A stretch of DNA of 35,830 nucleotides from Bryobacterales bacterium (GTDB taxonomy: Bacteria > Acidobacteriota > Terriglobia > Bryobacterales > Bryobacteraceae), in NCBI GenBank assembly GCA_003142185.1, contig PLOR01000023.1, positions 1-35,830 on the forward strand, in the 5' to 3' direction. The notes under the pieces were generated by a model that was given only the letters and a program-made list of their open reading frames with translations, was not told the DNA's origin and ran no database searches. Both the position numbers and the translations under genes were made by a program. Below are positions 7,224 to 15,206 of the stretch, piece by piece. Position 1 is the first letter of the stretch, and the number at the start of each line of letters is the position of its first letter.

Positions 7224-8197
7224 TTGAGAAAATTCCGGTCCACATAGGAACCATGCACCTTCTGATGGCAGATGGTGCAGTTCTGGAAGCGCGGCAGGCG
7301 CATGTCGTGGAAGGATGGCGGAACCGTTCCCATGGTCCCGTTGGCGGAGAGCGCCGGCTGCGCCAAGTTGGCGTGGCACTCCAGGCAGAGGAAGCCGACT
7401 TGCGCCCGCGTCAACATGCGCGGGTTGGCGGAGCCGTGCGGCTGGTGGCAGGCGGTGCAGCCTTCCATGCGCACCGGAGCGTGCTCATAGCTGAACGGGC
7501 CGCGCTTATCGCCGTGGCATTTGAAGCAGCCCGGCTCGTTCGCGTCCACCGTCTGCATCCCGTGTGGGAGCGCGCTGCCGTGGGGATTGTGGCAATCCAC
7601 GCACGACATGGCGCCTTCCGGCAGCTTGTGTCGATACGGGCGCAGGAAGCTGGCCCAGATGTCGCTGTGGCAGGTGGCGCACTGGCGGTTGATGTCGGCC
7701 GGTTTGCGCGCCACCAGGCCGTCCGGCCCGTTCTTGTGGATGGCGTGGCAGCTTACGCAGCTCACCTGGTTCTTGGCGTGGCTGCTGTTGATGCGGCCTA
7801 CGTGGGTGGGCTGGCTGAGGTGGCAGGAAAGGCAGATGCGATCGGCCGCTGCCGCCGTCAGCTTGGCCGGTTGGCGAATATCGGCGGCGTTCATCGAGTC
7901 GGCGTGCTTGCTGCCCGGGCCATGGCACGCTTCGCAAGCTTGCGTGGTGTGCCCGTATTTCTTGTCGGTCTCCACCAGACTATGCGGATTCTTCTGAAAC
8001 GCCTTGAAGATATCCTCGTGGCAGGTCTGGCAGGTTTCCGAGCCAACATAACTGGCTGGCTTGTTGTCCGCCGGTTTCGCTTCCTGGGCCGCGGCCTGGG
8101 GCGCGGGGGCACCCGGTTTATCTTGAGCGCCCCTGGCGGCGATAGCGACCAGCGCCGCCAGCAGGGCCAACCCCGCCTTGGACGGCGGTCGCAACAT
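7220..8197 (-). CDS. mtrA: MtrA/DmsE-type periplasmic decaheme cytochrome c
   Basis: A 325 aa protein with ten CXXCH motifs, at Cys56, 88, 122, 147, 173, 199, 224, 247, 271 and 307. That is the number and spacing of the MtrA/PioA/DmsE family. An N-terminal signal (KAGLALLAALVAIAARG) and a Pro/Ala-rich linker lead to YVGSETCQTCHEDIFKAF, the classic first heme segment. The protein is expected to insert in the neighbouring porin and carry electrons across the outer membrane. ATG at 8197 is preferred over ATG at 8206: the Shine-Dalgarno sequence (AATAGGAG) touches the 8206 codon but lies 9 nt from 8197. The stop overlaps the porin start by ATGA, so expression is coupled. Gene symbol is given by homology of architecture. 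Confidence 0.95.
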   Translation of the reverse strand: MLRPPSKAGLALLAALVAIAARGAQDKPGAPAPQAAAQEAKPADNKPASYVGSETCQTCHEDIFKAFQKNPHSLVETDKKYGHTTQACEACHGPGSKHADSMNAADIRQPAKLTAAAADRICLSCHLSQPTHVGRINSSHAKNQVSCVSCHAIHKNGPDGLVARKPADINRQCATCHSDIWASFLRPYRHKLPEGAMSCVDCHNPHGSALPHGMQTVDANEPGCFKCHGDKRGPFSYEHAPVRMEGCTACHQPHGSANPRMLTRAQVGFLCLECHANLAQPALSANGTMGTVPPSFHDMRLPRFQNCTICHQKVHGSYVDRNFLK

Positions 8198-8209
8198 AAC
8201 GGTCATCTC

Positions 8210-8278
8210 CTATTTGCCGGCGTGAACCACATCTACATCATACTCGGTGCCGGTCGGGTGGCAAACATCGCCTCGCCG
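8210..8278 (-). pseudogene. vestigial duplicate of the MtrC-like C-terminus
   Basis: Between the MtrC-like stop (8310) and the MtrA-like gene, another minus frame encodes RRGDVCHPTGTEYDVDVVHA followed by GK and a stop. It matches the real C-terminus of the upstream cytochrome, CAVCHGSGAQYSVDSVHTQ, at CH, G, Y, VD and VH. The first heme cysteine is lost (the site reads RGDVCH), so no heme could attach by CXXCH. Its TAG stop overlaps the mtrA Shine-Dalgarno sequence, just as the porin stop overlaps that of the tetraheme gene. This suggests the ancestral reading frame once ended here. It is either a decayed tail after frameshift or a partial tandem duplication. Confidence 0.5.
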
Positions 8279-8309
8279 AACTTCGCGTCCGGTTTTCCGG
8301 ATGGCGCGG

Positions 8310-10505
8310 TTACTGTGTATGCACTGAGTCAACCGAGTACTGCGCACCCGAGCCGTGGCAAACTGCGCAACTCTCTCCCAACACATCGGTATTCGCCAGG
8401 AAGTGGGCCGATTCGCCCTCCCCAACGTGACACCCGCTGCAAGCCGACGAAACGGGCTGTACCGGGTTTCCGGTCGCCCCTTGAATCCAGCCCTGGGGAT
8501 CCTGAACCGGGTTCAGGCCGACCGGCAGATTCTGCTCGCTCGATTTGGTGTGGCAGACCGAGCAGTCTTGCATATAGGTGGCGTTTCCCGTCGGGCCCAT
8601 CACCGGGAAGAGTATGCCGGAGAAGTCGCTCGTGCTTCCGCCATGGCCTATGACGACGTACGGATACTTGGGCGGCCCGCCGGGGTTGGTCGCCGCGTTC
8701 ACACCATCGTGAAGGCGGTGCACCAACAAATTGAAGTTGATGCCCTGATTGGGTTGGGCCTTGTACGCCGCAACCGTGGAACTGGGGCGGGTAGTGAAAT
8801 CCGTGTTCGACGGATTGTGGCACAGCACGCAGTATTCGACGTTGCTGCGCAGGCCGCCGTGCAGCGAAAGCGCGACGTGGCAGTTATTGCAGTTGCTTTG
8901 GAGAACCACCGTGCGCCGCGGCGCTACTGTAGAGCCATCCACGGAGAAAAACACCACGGGGTTCATGACGCCCAGCGTCACGCTCTGCTGCGTGGTTTCG
9001 CCGGCATCCACCGTCACGGTCTCGCGCGCCTCCCCACCCATGACGTACGTTCCGGTGGCAGTCGCGGGAATGACATGCGTGAAAGTGTACGAGCAAGTTC
9101 CGCCGGCAGCACAGGTCGCAGCCGTAGCGCTTTCCGTGACATAACCCGGAGTGGTGGAGTTGGCTCCGAAATTGATGGCGCCGTAATCGGTCGTCGGACC
9201 GGACATGGTGAATGACAGGGTAGCCGCCGCCGATAAAGCTATATTGTTGCCCTTGTCGTCCGTCAAGGTGAAGTTCACGGTGGGAGCGTTTCCGGCGGAG
9301 GTGTTGGTCACGCTGGTAATGGCCAGGTTGAAGCCGGCTAACAGCGTATTCGGGTTCTGGGGGTACAAAGCCGCCGTGTCGGTGGGCACCACGTGCGCGC
9401 CCAGGATGGAGGCATCGAAGGGCGTCTCCCCCTGAGGGATATGGCAGTTGGCGCACTGGGTGTCGTCCGCCTGTGGTCCGCCGGCGTGGTTCGGCTCCGA
9501 ACCGGTGGAAAAGCCGGTGGCGAAATCGACGTCGTCGTGGCAGGCGCCGCAGGCAACCCGAGTGGGCTCCGTGAGGAACGCTTTGGCTTGCGCGGCGCCG
9601 GTGGTCTGGCTGTGGCAAACCTCGCAGCGGCGGGGATCGGCGGGGTCGATCACCTTAGAGAAGTTATTGACGGAATTCATGTAGCCGTAAATCTCGTAGG
9701 GGACGCCGGGCGTTTTCGAAGTGCCAACCACGCTGGGCAACTGGGACCCCATGTGGATTTTATGCGCCATCACCTTCAAGTCCAGCGAATTGCCGGAGGT
9801 GGGATCGAGGTTTTGCGGCTGGTGACACATGACGCACATGGCAATGCTGTGGGCGTTGCCGCCGTGGAATGCCAAGTCATAGTGACAAGTGTTGCAACTC
9901 GCGTTGCTGATGACATCGCGGGTGACCGTAACCGTCGAACCATTAGGAACGAAATTAAAGGTGGTGCCCGCGTAGTTCTCGCCCAAGTCGAACGCCGTAA
10001 GATTGCGGATGGCGTTGACCGCGACCGTAGTGGTCACGGTGGGGTCGAATCCCGCGGGGGCCTTAGCCGCGAAAGTATATTGATACTGGCCGGGAGCTAC
10101 CAGCGTGGTAGTGCCGCCCGACGTTTCGAAATCGGGGCGGACGATTGTGCCCAGCGCCTTGCCGGTCGCCGACGCAACCGTGTACGCTACATATTGTTCC
10201 TGGCCCTTGGGGATGTAAGCGGCGACGTATGCCAGCGAGATGGCGCCAGGCGTGGTCGCGCCGGACGCATCCAAAGGCAGCCCATTGGGATCGCTGAGCG
10301 TGTACGTCACGCTGATGACGCCGGCGCCGGTGATGCTGGCCGAGTTGATGGTGACGCTCAAGCCGGGGTTGACGAAGTCAACCAGGGCCTGAGGCGCGTA
10401 AAAAGCCTTATCGTGGGTCGAATATGGCGATTTGGACCCACCCACCGAGGCGACCGATCCGGCCACCAGCACCAACACTCCAAAAACCAAAAACGATGTG
10501 CGCAT
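8310..10505 (-). CDS. OmcA/MtrC-family surface decaheme cytochrome c
   Basis: A 731 aa exported protein with ten CXXCH sites in two groups of five: Cys204, 224, 294, 319, 351, then Cys539, 559, 648, 689, 713. Beta-rich domains (about 45-200 and 390-515) precede each group. This is the split-barrel/pentaheme/split-barrel/pentaheme plan of MtrC and OmcA, the cell-surface reductases of extracellular electron transfer. SCNTCHYDLAFHGG and CNNCHVALSLHGG are the matching first hemes of each pentaheme block. A Cys pair at 465 and 471 (CX5C) sits in the second beta domain, where the known family members carry a disulfide. The start at 10505 has GGAGGA 6 nt upstream and gives a signal peptide (RTSFLVFGVLVLVAGSVAS). 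No lipobox Cys follows it, unlike Shewanella MtrC. First gene of the operon. Confidence 0.94.
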   Translation of the reverse strand: MRTSFLVFGVLVLVAGSVASVGGSKSPYSTHDKAFYAPQALVDFVNPGLSVTINSASITGAGVISVTYTLSDPNGLPLDASGATTPGAISLAYVAAYIPKGQEQYVAYTVASATGKALGTIVRPDFETSGGTTTLVAPGQYQYTFAAKAPAGFDPTVTTTVAVNAIRNLTAFDLGENYAGTTFNFVPNGSTVTVTRDVISNASCNTCHYDLAFHGGNAHSIAMCVMCHQPQNLDPTSGNSLDLKVMAHKIHMGSQLPSVVGTSKTPGVPYEIYGYMNSVNNFSKVIDPADPRRCEVCHSQTTGAAQAKAFLTEPTRVACGACHDDVDFATGFSTGSEPNHAGGPQADDTQCANCHIPQGETPFDASILGAHVVPTDTAALYPQNPNTLLAGFNLAITSVTNTSAGNAPTVNFTLTDDKGNNIALSAAATLSFTMSGPTTDYGAINFGANSTTPGYVTESATAATCAAGGTCSYTFTHVIPATATGTYVMGGEARETVTVDAGETTQQSVTLGVMNPVVFFSVDGSTVAPRRTVVLQSNCNNCHVALSLHGGLRSNVEYCVLCHNPSNTDFTTRPSSTVAAYKAQPNQGINFNLLVHRLHDGVNAATNPGGPPKYPYVVIGHGGSTSDFSGILFPVMGPTGNATYMQDCSVCHTKSSEQNLPVGLNPVQDPQGWIQGATGNPVQPVSSACSGCHVGEGESAHFLANTDVLGESCAVCHGSGAQYSVDSVHTQ

Positions 10506-10715
10506 TATTATTCCTCCGCTCGAGCGCGCTTGAAGGCTGCGCAATCGAACGAGCGGGAAGCGACCCGCAGGACGAGTACGCGCAGAACTGCCGAGCGATA
10601 GAAACAAAGCACCTACCGAGCCAAACCGCCGATGCGAGTTGACGACCCCAAAGTCTTTTGTTATCTGTCCGCCGGATATTCCTGCACGATGGTGGAAATT
10701 ACGTCTGCGGCCCAT

Positions 10716-10773
10716 CTGGGTGAAAAAGCTGCGCCTGCTGGGTGAAAAAGCTGCATCCGGTTGGGTGAAATGT
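10716..10773. repeat. three direct repeats with core GGGTGAAA, period 22-23 bp
   Basis: CTGGGTGAAAAAGCTGC occurs at 10716-10732 and again at 10738-10754, identical over 17 bp. A third, shorter copy TTGGGTGAAATG starts at 10761. The cores repeat every 22 and 23 bp, close to two helical turns, so a protein binding each copy would sit on the same DNA face. Read toward the cytochrome operon the core is TTTTTCACCC, about 210-270 bp upstream of its start. This could be an activator array. It could also be the remnant end of a mobile element. Confidence 0.6.
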
Positions 10774-10970
10774 CGCGGATGCGTGCCTCAGGTGAGGGAC
10801 CCAGCAGAGGGTCTCCCACGCCTGTGTGGTGGAGGACTATGGGTTCACGTGAGTCGCCGCGCTGGGCATGGCCTGGCCCCATCGTTCGATTTAGTACTAA
10901 GAGATATTCTGGTCCTATTTACCAATAATTTGGATTGATTTCCCGCAGCGGTCGGATTATTCTGGGTTTG

Positions 10971-10976
10971 TATAGT
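10971..10976 (+). promoter_or_regulatory. possible -10 box TATAGT for the small gene at 11007
   Basis: TATAGT lies 30 bp upstream of the ATG at 11007 within an AT-rich stretch. A poor -35 (TCGGAT) is at about the right distance. It supports, weakly, transcription of the plus-strand small gene. Confidence 0.3.
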
Positions 10977-11006
10977 ATTGAAAAGTACTGAGGAATCAGC
11001 AGGCCC

Positions 11007-11219
11007 ATGACGAACGCAATTATCCTCCCTCCCCCCTCGTCACCCGAACGCAGCCGCCTCCTGTCGGTAGATCTTATCCGGCGGCGGGCGCTCGATCGCC
11101 TGTATCGCCGCCGGTTTGCGGTGGAAGGGCTGATTCACTCCCTTGAGGAGTATCAGCTTGCGCAGGAGAATGTGCCGGGCGAGTGCATTAGTCTGCGAAC
11201 CGCACCTATGTGGTCGTGA
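11007..11219 (+). CDS. small hypothetical protein (70 aa)
   Basis: A 70 aa, strongly charged and probably helical protein, with LIRRRALDRLYRRRFAVEGL then IHSLEEYQLAQE in the middle. The residue pattern (regular Arg/Leu/Glu spacing) looks like a real helical protein rather than a shadow, and the codon third positions are G/C-rich. No domain is recognised. AGCAGG lies 3 nt before the ATG and GAGGAA lies further upstream, so the ribosome binding site is only moderate. The gene runs toward the response regulator and overlaps its 3' end by 14 bp tail to tail. It could be a small partner of the two-component system, but nothing in the sequence proves it. Confidence 0.45.
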   Translation: MTNAIILPPPSSPERSRLLSVDLIRRRALDRLYRRRFAVEGLIHSLEEYQLAQENVPGECISLRTAPMWS

Positions 11220-11856
11220 GTCCGCGATCGATCGCAAACTTGACCAGGCCTACCAAATCGTGGACGTTGAGTTTGCGAAACAGACTGGCGCGGTAAGTGT
11301 CCACGGTCTTGGGGCTGATGTCGAGCAATTTGGCGATGTCCTTGGCGCGCAAGCCATTCACGAGCTGATGAAAGACCTCGAGTTCGCGGGGGCTGAGCGA
11401 AGCCAGCGGATTGCCGGCCGGCCTCTCTTGGGGTTCGGTGAAGAGTCCGGCGCCGCGCAGCAGGGGAGAAATGTAGATGCCGCCCTCGCCGACGAAGATG
11501 ACTGCATCCCGCAGGTGGCGAGCCGGACCATCCTTCAGCAGGTAAGCGTCCGCGCCGGCGCGCAAGGCCCTACGGACGGTGTTCTCCTCTCGGCTGATGG
11601 AGAGGATGATGAGCTTGGCGGCGCAACCTCTGGTTCGCAACTGGCGCACGACTTCAGTTCCATCCAGTCCCGGCATATGCAGGTCGAGGATGGCGAAATC
11701 GGGCTGCAACGTCTGGACCATCTCGAGCGCTGATTGGCCATCCGCGCATTGCCCCAGAACCTGCATGCCCTGTGCCGCGCAAAGGGCGGCGAATCCCTCG
11801 CGAACGATGGCATGATCGTCGGCCAAAACGACAGTCGCGGGGCGTAATTGGTCCAT
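11206..11856 (-). CDS. NarL/FixJ-type response regulator
   Basis: A 216 aa two-domain regulator. The receiver domain (about 6-125) has the acidic pair Asp13-Asp14 in VVLADDHAIVREGF, the phospho-acceptor Asp58 in AILDLHMPGLDG, Ser86 and Lys108 in AYLLKDG. The LuxR-type helix-turn-helix (about 152-205) reads LSPRELEVFHQLVNGLRAKD, then IAKLLDISPKTVDTYRASLF, then RKLNV. It should bind DNA when phosphorylated by the kinase encoded 20 bp upstream in the same transcript. The next genes downstream in the same direction are the cytochrome operon, about 700 bp away, making that operon a candidate target by position only. Confidence 0.94.
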   Translation of the reverse strand: MDQLRPATVVLADDHAIVREGFAALCAAQGMQVLGQCADGQSALEMVQTLQPDFAILDLHMPGLDGTEVVRQLRTRGCAAKLIILSISREENTVRRALRAGADAYLLKDGPARHLRDAVIFVGEGGIYISPLLRGAGLFTEPQERPAGNPLASLSPRELEVFHQLVNGLRAKDIAKLLDISPKTVDTYRASLFRKLNVHDLVGLVKFAIDRGLTTT

Positions 11857-11876
11857 CTGTCTTCCTAGCCCAAGGC

Positions 11877-12902
11877 CTAATCCGGAACGTCAAAAGGCGC
11901 GGAAACCATCAGCTTGGTGCCGAGGGGTCCGCTTTCGAGAATCACTTTCCCGCCTACTGCCGCAGCTTGTTCCCGGATGGACCGCAGTCCAAGTCCGGCC
12001 CCGATCAGGGCGGGGGCGGCGGCCAGCGCGGCGGTATCGATCCCGGGGCCGTTGTCCCACACAGTGAGTTCGATCCGTTCGGCGCCGACTTCGAGCGTCA
12101 GGCGAATCCGGGACGCGTGGGCATGCTGGTCGATATTGGAAAGAGCCTCCTGCGCCGCCCGATAGAAAAGTGCCTTGATTACCGGGTCGGTCTGGGCGGG
12201 CAGGGCGGCGAGCGAGAGTTCGGCGTGATACCGTTGCGGAATGCCGCTGATCCGCCACAGTTGCTCCAGCGCGGCTTCCAGAGTGAGCCGCTGCCATTCG
12301 GGGGGATGAAGCCGCGCGCTCACGGCGCGCACCAGCGCCAGGGCTTCGGAAGCGGCGGCGGAGATGCGGCCGAGCGTCTGGCTCACCGCGGATTCGCCGG
12401 CCGGCAACTGCGCCTCCGCGGTTTCCGCCTGGCGCAGGATGCTGACCAGCAATTGCCCCACTCCGGTGTGCAACTCGCGTCCCAGCCGGGCCCGCTCTTC
12501 CTCGATCAACTCGATAACGGCGCGGGCCCCGCCAGTTTGCCGGCGGCGGGCGTGCGCCACCAGCTTGCGCGCGGTCTGTTCCAGGCGGGAGAAGCGGCGC
12601 AGATCATCGCCTTCGAGGCCCCGCGGACCGGACTCCTCGCGTAGCTCCTCCTCCTCACCGAGCAGATGCGCGCTGAGCAGTAATCCATCCGCCGCACCGG
12701 AGATAAGAGAAAGACAAATGCCACGGGCGTGTCCGGAGGGTTGCCCCAACGGTTTTCCCGAGGCCGAAACAACGGTGTCCGCGAGACTTCGGGCTTCGCC
12801 GAGCGCGGCGCGCGCCGTTGGGCTCATCCAGAGCACTTGGCCAGCTTCGCTGCACTTGATCAGCATTGGAAATGAAGGCGCGCTCCCGCCGGCCGGGCGC
12901 AT
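11877..12902 (-). CDS. NarX/DesK-type sensor histidine kinase
   Basis: A 341 aa kinase without a clear membrane segment, so probably cytoplasmic. The N-terminal part (LIKCSEAGQVLWMSPTARAA) resembles a short PAS-like sensor. The HisKA_3 dimerisation region has EEERARLGRELHTGVGQLL with His145 as phosphorylation site. The usual Asp right after this His is Thr here. A HATPase_c domain follows: YRAAQEALSNIDQHAHAS (N box), VWDNGPGID and GAGLGLRSIREQA (G boxes). It forms an operon with the response regulator 20 bp downstream. The signal sensed cannot be read from the sequence. Upstream, 12903-13182 is 280 bp of non-coding DNA in which I see no clear element. Confidence 0.9.
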   Translation of the reverse strand: MRPAGGSAPSFPMLIKCSEAGQVLWMSPTARAALGEARSLADTVVSASGKPLGQPSGHARGICLSLISGAADGLLLSAHLLGEEEELREESGPRGLEGDDLRRFSRLEQTARKLVAHARRRQTGGARAVIELIEEERARLGRELHTGVGQLLVSILRQAETAEAQLPAGESAVSQTLGRISAAASEALALVRAVSARLHPPEWQRLTLEAALEQLWRISGIPQRYHAELSLAALPAQTDPVIKALFYRAAQEALSNIDQHAHASRIRLTLEVGAERIELTVWDNGPGIDTAALAAAPALIGAGLGLRSIREQAAAVGGKVILESGPLGTKLMVSAPFDVPD

Positions 12903-13182
12903 GTCGCTGCCAAGCTCGACCAGAGATGTCCTTAGCCAAAGGACTCTCCTTAATAGATTCGCAGAAAGGAGCTTTGAGTATCAATCCGAGTACGTACCTA
13001 GTACCAGTATGACCAGAGAGCAGCCTGGTAGCGCTTATCTCCGCGGACGGTGCCGGCGCGCCGGCGACTCAAGGCGCCTTCACCGAGGGCCGCGACCGTC
13101 TACCGCCGCCGCCCTCGCCATCCTGAGTGACGTGTCGAATTGAATCTCGGCGCAGACCGGCTTGGCAGCCTGCACCACGGCT

Positions 13183-13932
13183 TCAGAAATTGACGATAGA
13201 AGCGAAGCCTACCGGGTCGAGGGCTGCGCCACCGACTAGCACGCCGTCGATTTCGGGCTGCGCCATCAGGACGCGGGCGTTGTCGGGCTTGACGCTGCCG
13301 CCGTAGAGTATGCGGATCGAATCGGCGGCTTCCTTGCCGTACTTCTCGCGCACCTCGGCGCGGATGGCGCGGTGGGCGTCGGCGGCGATCTCGGGGGTCG
13401 CGGTCTTGCCGGTGCCGATGGCCCACACGGGCTCATAAGCAATCACGATCTTGGCGAACTGCTGGGCGGTCAAGCCGGCGATGCCTTTCTGAAACTGGCT
13501 GACCAGGACGGCTTCGGTTTTGCCGCTTTCGCGATCGTCCAGCCGCTCGCCCACGCACACAATCGGCGTGAGCCCGTATTCGAGCGCAGCCTGCGTGCGT
13601 TTGAGGACCGTCTCATCGGTCTCGCCGAAGTATTGGCGGCGTTCGCTGTGGCCGACGATGGCATGCGTGGCGCCGGCGGCGGCGATCATGGGTCCGGAAA
13701 TCTCACCGGTGAAAGCACCTTCCTTGGCCCAGGCGATATTCTGGGCGCCGATATGAATGGCGGTGCCCTGGACGGCAGCCACGGCCGCGGCGAGATTGGT
13801 GAACGGCGGCGCGATCACGATCTCACAGTGCCCGGACGCCGCAACCAGCGGCCGGAATTTCTCGAAAAACGCGGTGGTTTCGGCGGGGGTCTTGTACATT
13901 TTCCAATTGCCCGCCATGACTGGTTTTCTCAT
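13183..13932 (-). CDS. tpiA: triosephosphate isomerase
   Basis: A 249 aa glycolytic enzyme that interconverts dihydroxyacetone phosphate and glyceraldehyde 3-phosphate. All catalytic parts are present: Asn9 and Lys11 in AGNWKMYKT, His95 in IVGHSERRQYFGE, and Glu167 in IAYEPVWAIGTGKTATPE, whose loop closes over the substrate. The phosphate-binding YGGSVKP segment is near residue 211. The length equals that of typical bacterial TIM. The start overlaps the deoB stop by ATGA (13929-13932), so the two genes are translationally coupled, an unusual partner for tpiA. Confidence 0.98.
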   Translation of the reverse strand: MRKPVMAGNWKMYKTPAETTAFFEKFRPLVAASGHCEIVIAPPFTNLAAAVAAVQGTAIHIGAQNIAWAKEGAFTGEISGPMIAAAGATHAIVGHSERRQYFGETDETVLKRTQAALEYGLTPIVCVGERLDDRESGKTEAVLVSQFQKGIAGLTAQQFAKIVIAYEPVWAIGTGKTATPEIAADAHRAIRAEVREKYGKEAADSIRILYGGSVKPDNARVLMAQPEIDGVLVGGAALDPVGFASIVNF

Positions 13933-15098
13933 AAGAGTTCCTTTAGAAAGCTGGCGCCGTGATTGATGGAGACGCCGAAATTGGCGGCCACGGTCTGGCC
14001 GATGTCGGAAAGCGAAGCGCGCAACCCGAGGTTGACGCCGGCGCGCACTTGGGGGCCGAAGGCCAGCAACGGGACGTACTCGCGCGTGTGATCGGTGCCG
14101 GGGACGGTCGGGTCGCAGCCGTGATCGGCGGTGAAGATCGCCAGGTCGCCGGGGCGCAACGCGCTTTCGAACTCGGGCAGCCAGTCGTCGAACTGTTCGA
14201 GCGCCGCACCGTAGCCTTCCACGTCGTTGCGGTGGCCGTACTGCTGGTCGAAATCCACCAGGTTGACAAAGATCAGGCCGGCGCTGGGTTCCTCCATGGC
14301 GGCGAGCGTCTTCGCCATGCCGTCCGCGTTGTCTTTGATCTTGACGCCGTCGCGAATGCCTCGGCCAAGGAACACGTCGAAGATCTTGCCCACGCTGCGC
14401 ACCAGGACGCCGCGCTCCTCGATCCGGTCGAGCAGCATACCCGCGGGCGGCGGCACGGCATAATCGTGGCGGTTGGCGGTGCGGGTGAAATTCCCCGGCG
14501 CGCCGATGAAGGGGCGAGCGATCACGCGGCCCACTTCGTGCGGGCCGCGCAGGATTTCACGCGCCGTTTCGCAAATCTTGTACTGCTCCCAGAGCGGGAT
14601 GACCTCTTCATGTGCCGCCACCTGGAAGACGCTGTCGGCCGATGTGTACACGATGGGCGAACCGGTGCGCATGTGCTCAGCGCCCAGGTCGCGGATGATC
14701 TCGGTTCCGGACGCTGCCACGTTGCCCAGCCAGTGCCGCCCGATGCGCCGCTCGAATTCGTCCAGCACCACGGCTGGAAAACCGTGCGGATACAAAGGGA
14801 ACGGATGGGCCAAGTGAATCCCGACCATTTCCCAATGCCCGGTGGTGGTGTCTTTGCCGGGGGAAGCCAGCGTGCAGCGCCCATATGCGCCGGTGGGAAC
14901 CGCGGCGGGCGGGATTCCCTGCAGCGGCTTCATGTTGCCTAGCCCCAAGCGCGCGAGGTTCGGCAGGCGAAGCCCGCGCAACCGTGCGATGTTCCCGAGG
15001 GTGTCGGCGCCCGGCGGATCGTGAAACTGCGGCGCGTCGGGCATGGCACCCACGCCGACGCTGTCGAGCACAATCCAGACGATGCGTTCAAACCCCAA
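13929..15098 (-). CDS. deoB: phosphopentomutase
   Basis: A 389 aa metalloenzyme converting (deoxy)ribose 1-phosphate to the 5-phosphate in nucleoside salvage. It opens with ERIVWIVLDSVGVGAMPDAP, where Asp12 binds metal. Other family segments are KDTTTGHWEMVGIHL (with the phospho-Thr), YTSADSVFQVAAHEE, FVNLVDFDQQYGHRND, and IFTADHGCDPTVPGTDHTRE with further metal ligands. Length matches family DeoB. The start is TTG at 15098: an in-frame stop lies four codons upstream with no ATG between, and the conserved N-terminus begins at once. Coupled to tpiA. Together with the purine-type permease elsewhere in the window it indicates nucleoside or purine salvage. Confidence 0.97.
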   Translation of the reverse strand: MGFERIVWIVLDSVGVGAMPDAPQFHDPPGADTLGNIARLRGLRLPNLARLGLGNMKPLQGIPPAAVPTGAYGRCTLASPGKDTTTGHWEMVGIHLAHPFPLYPHGFPAVVLDEFERRIGRHWLGNVAASGTEIIRDLGAEHMRTGSPIVYTSADSVFQVAAHEEVIPLWEQYKICETAREILRGPHEVGRVIARPFIGAPGNFTRTANRHDYAVPPPAGMLLDRIEERGVLVRSVGKIFDVFLGRGIRDGVKIKDNADGMAKTLAAMEEPSAGLIFVNLVDFDQQYGHRNDVEGYGAALEQFDDWLPEFESALRPGDLAIFTADHGCDPTVPGTDHTREYVPLLAFGPQVRAGVNLGLRASLSDIGQTVAANFGVSINHGASFLKELL

Positions 15099-15206
15099 CT
15101 TTCGAGATTAACATGCGGCATTCGCCGGGCCGCTCACGCTGGCAATGCCCGCGCAAAGCGCCTTGTGTTCACCGGGCCGTGCGGGCCGCGACGCACTGGC
15201 TTGGCG

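Larger units (their letters stand above)
10506..11006. other. 501-bp intergenic control region upstream of the cytochrome operon
   Basis: No convincing gene was found here. The part near 10716-10773 holds three direct repeats (separate entry). The right part (10890-10995) is distinctly AT-richer and contains promoter-like sequence for the plus strand. I saw no good match to a cyclic-dinucleotide riboswitch and no unambiguous sigma-54 site. Confidence 0.5.

Noticed and set aside
7148-8653. A 501-codon plus-strand frame opposite the MtrA-like gene
   Set aside because: Shadow frame created by the repetitive CXXCH codons (TGC CAC read in reverse gives GTG GCA).
10506-10720. Possible cyclic-dinucleotide (GEMM) riboswitch in the leader of the conduit operon
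   Set aside because: Such riboswitches precede cytochrome genes in Geobacter, so I looked for the conserved core and tetraloop receptor. Neither is present.
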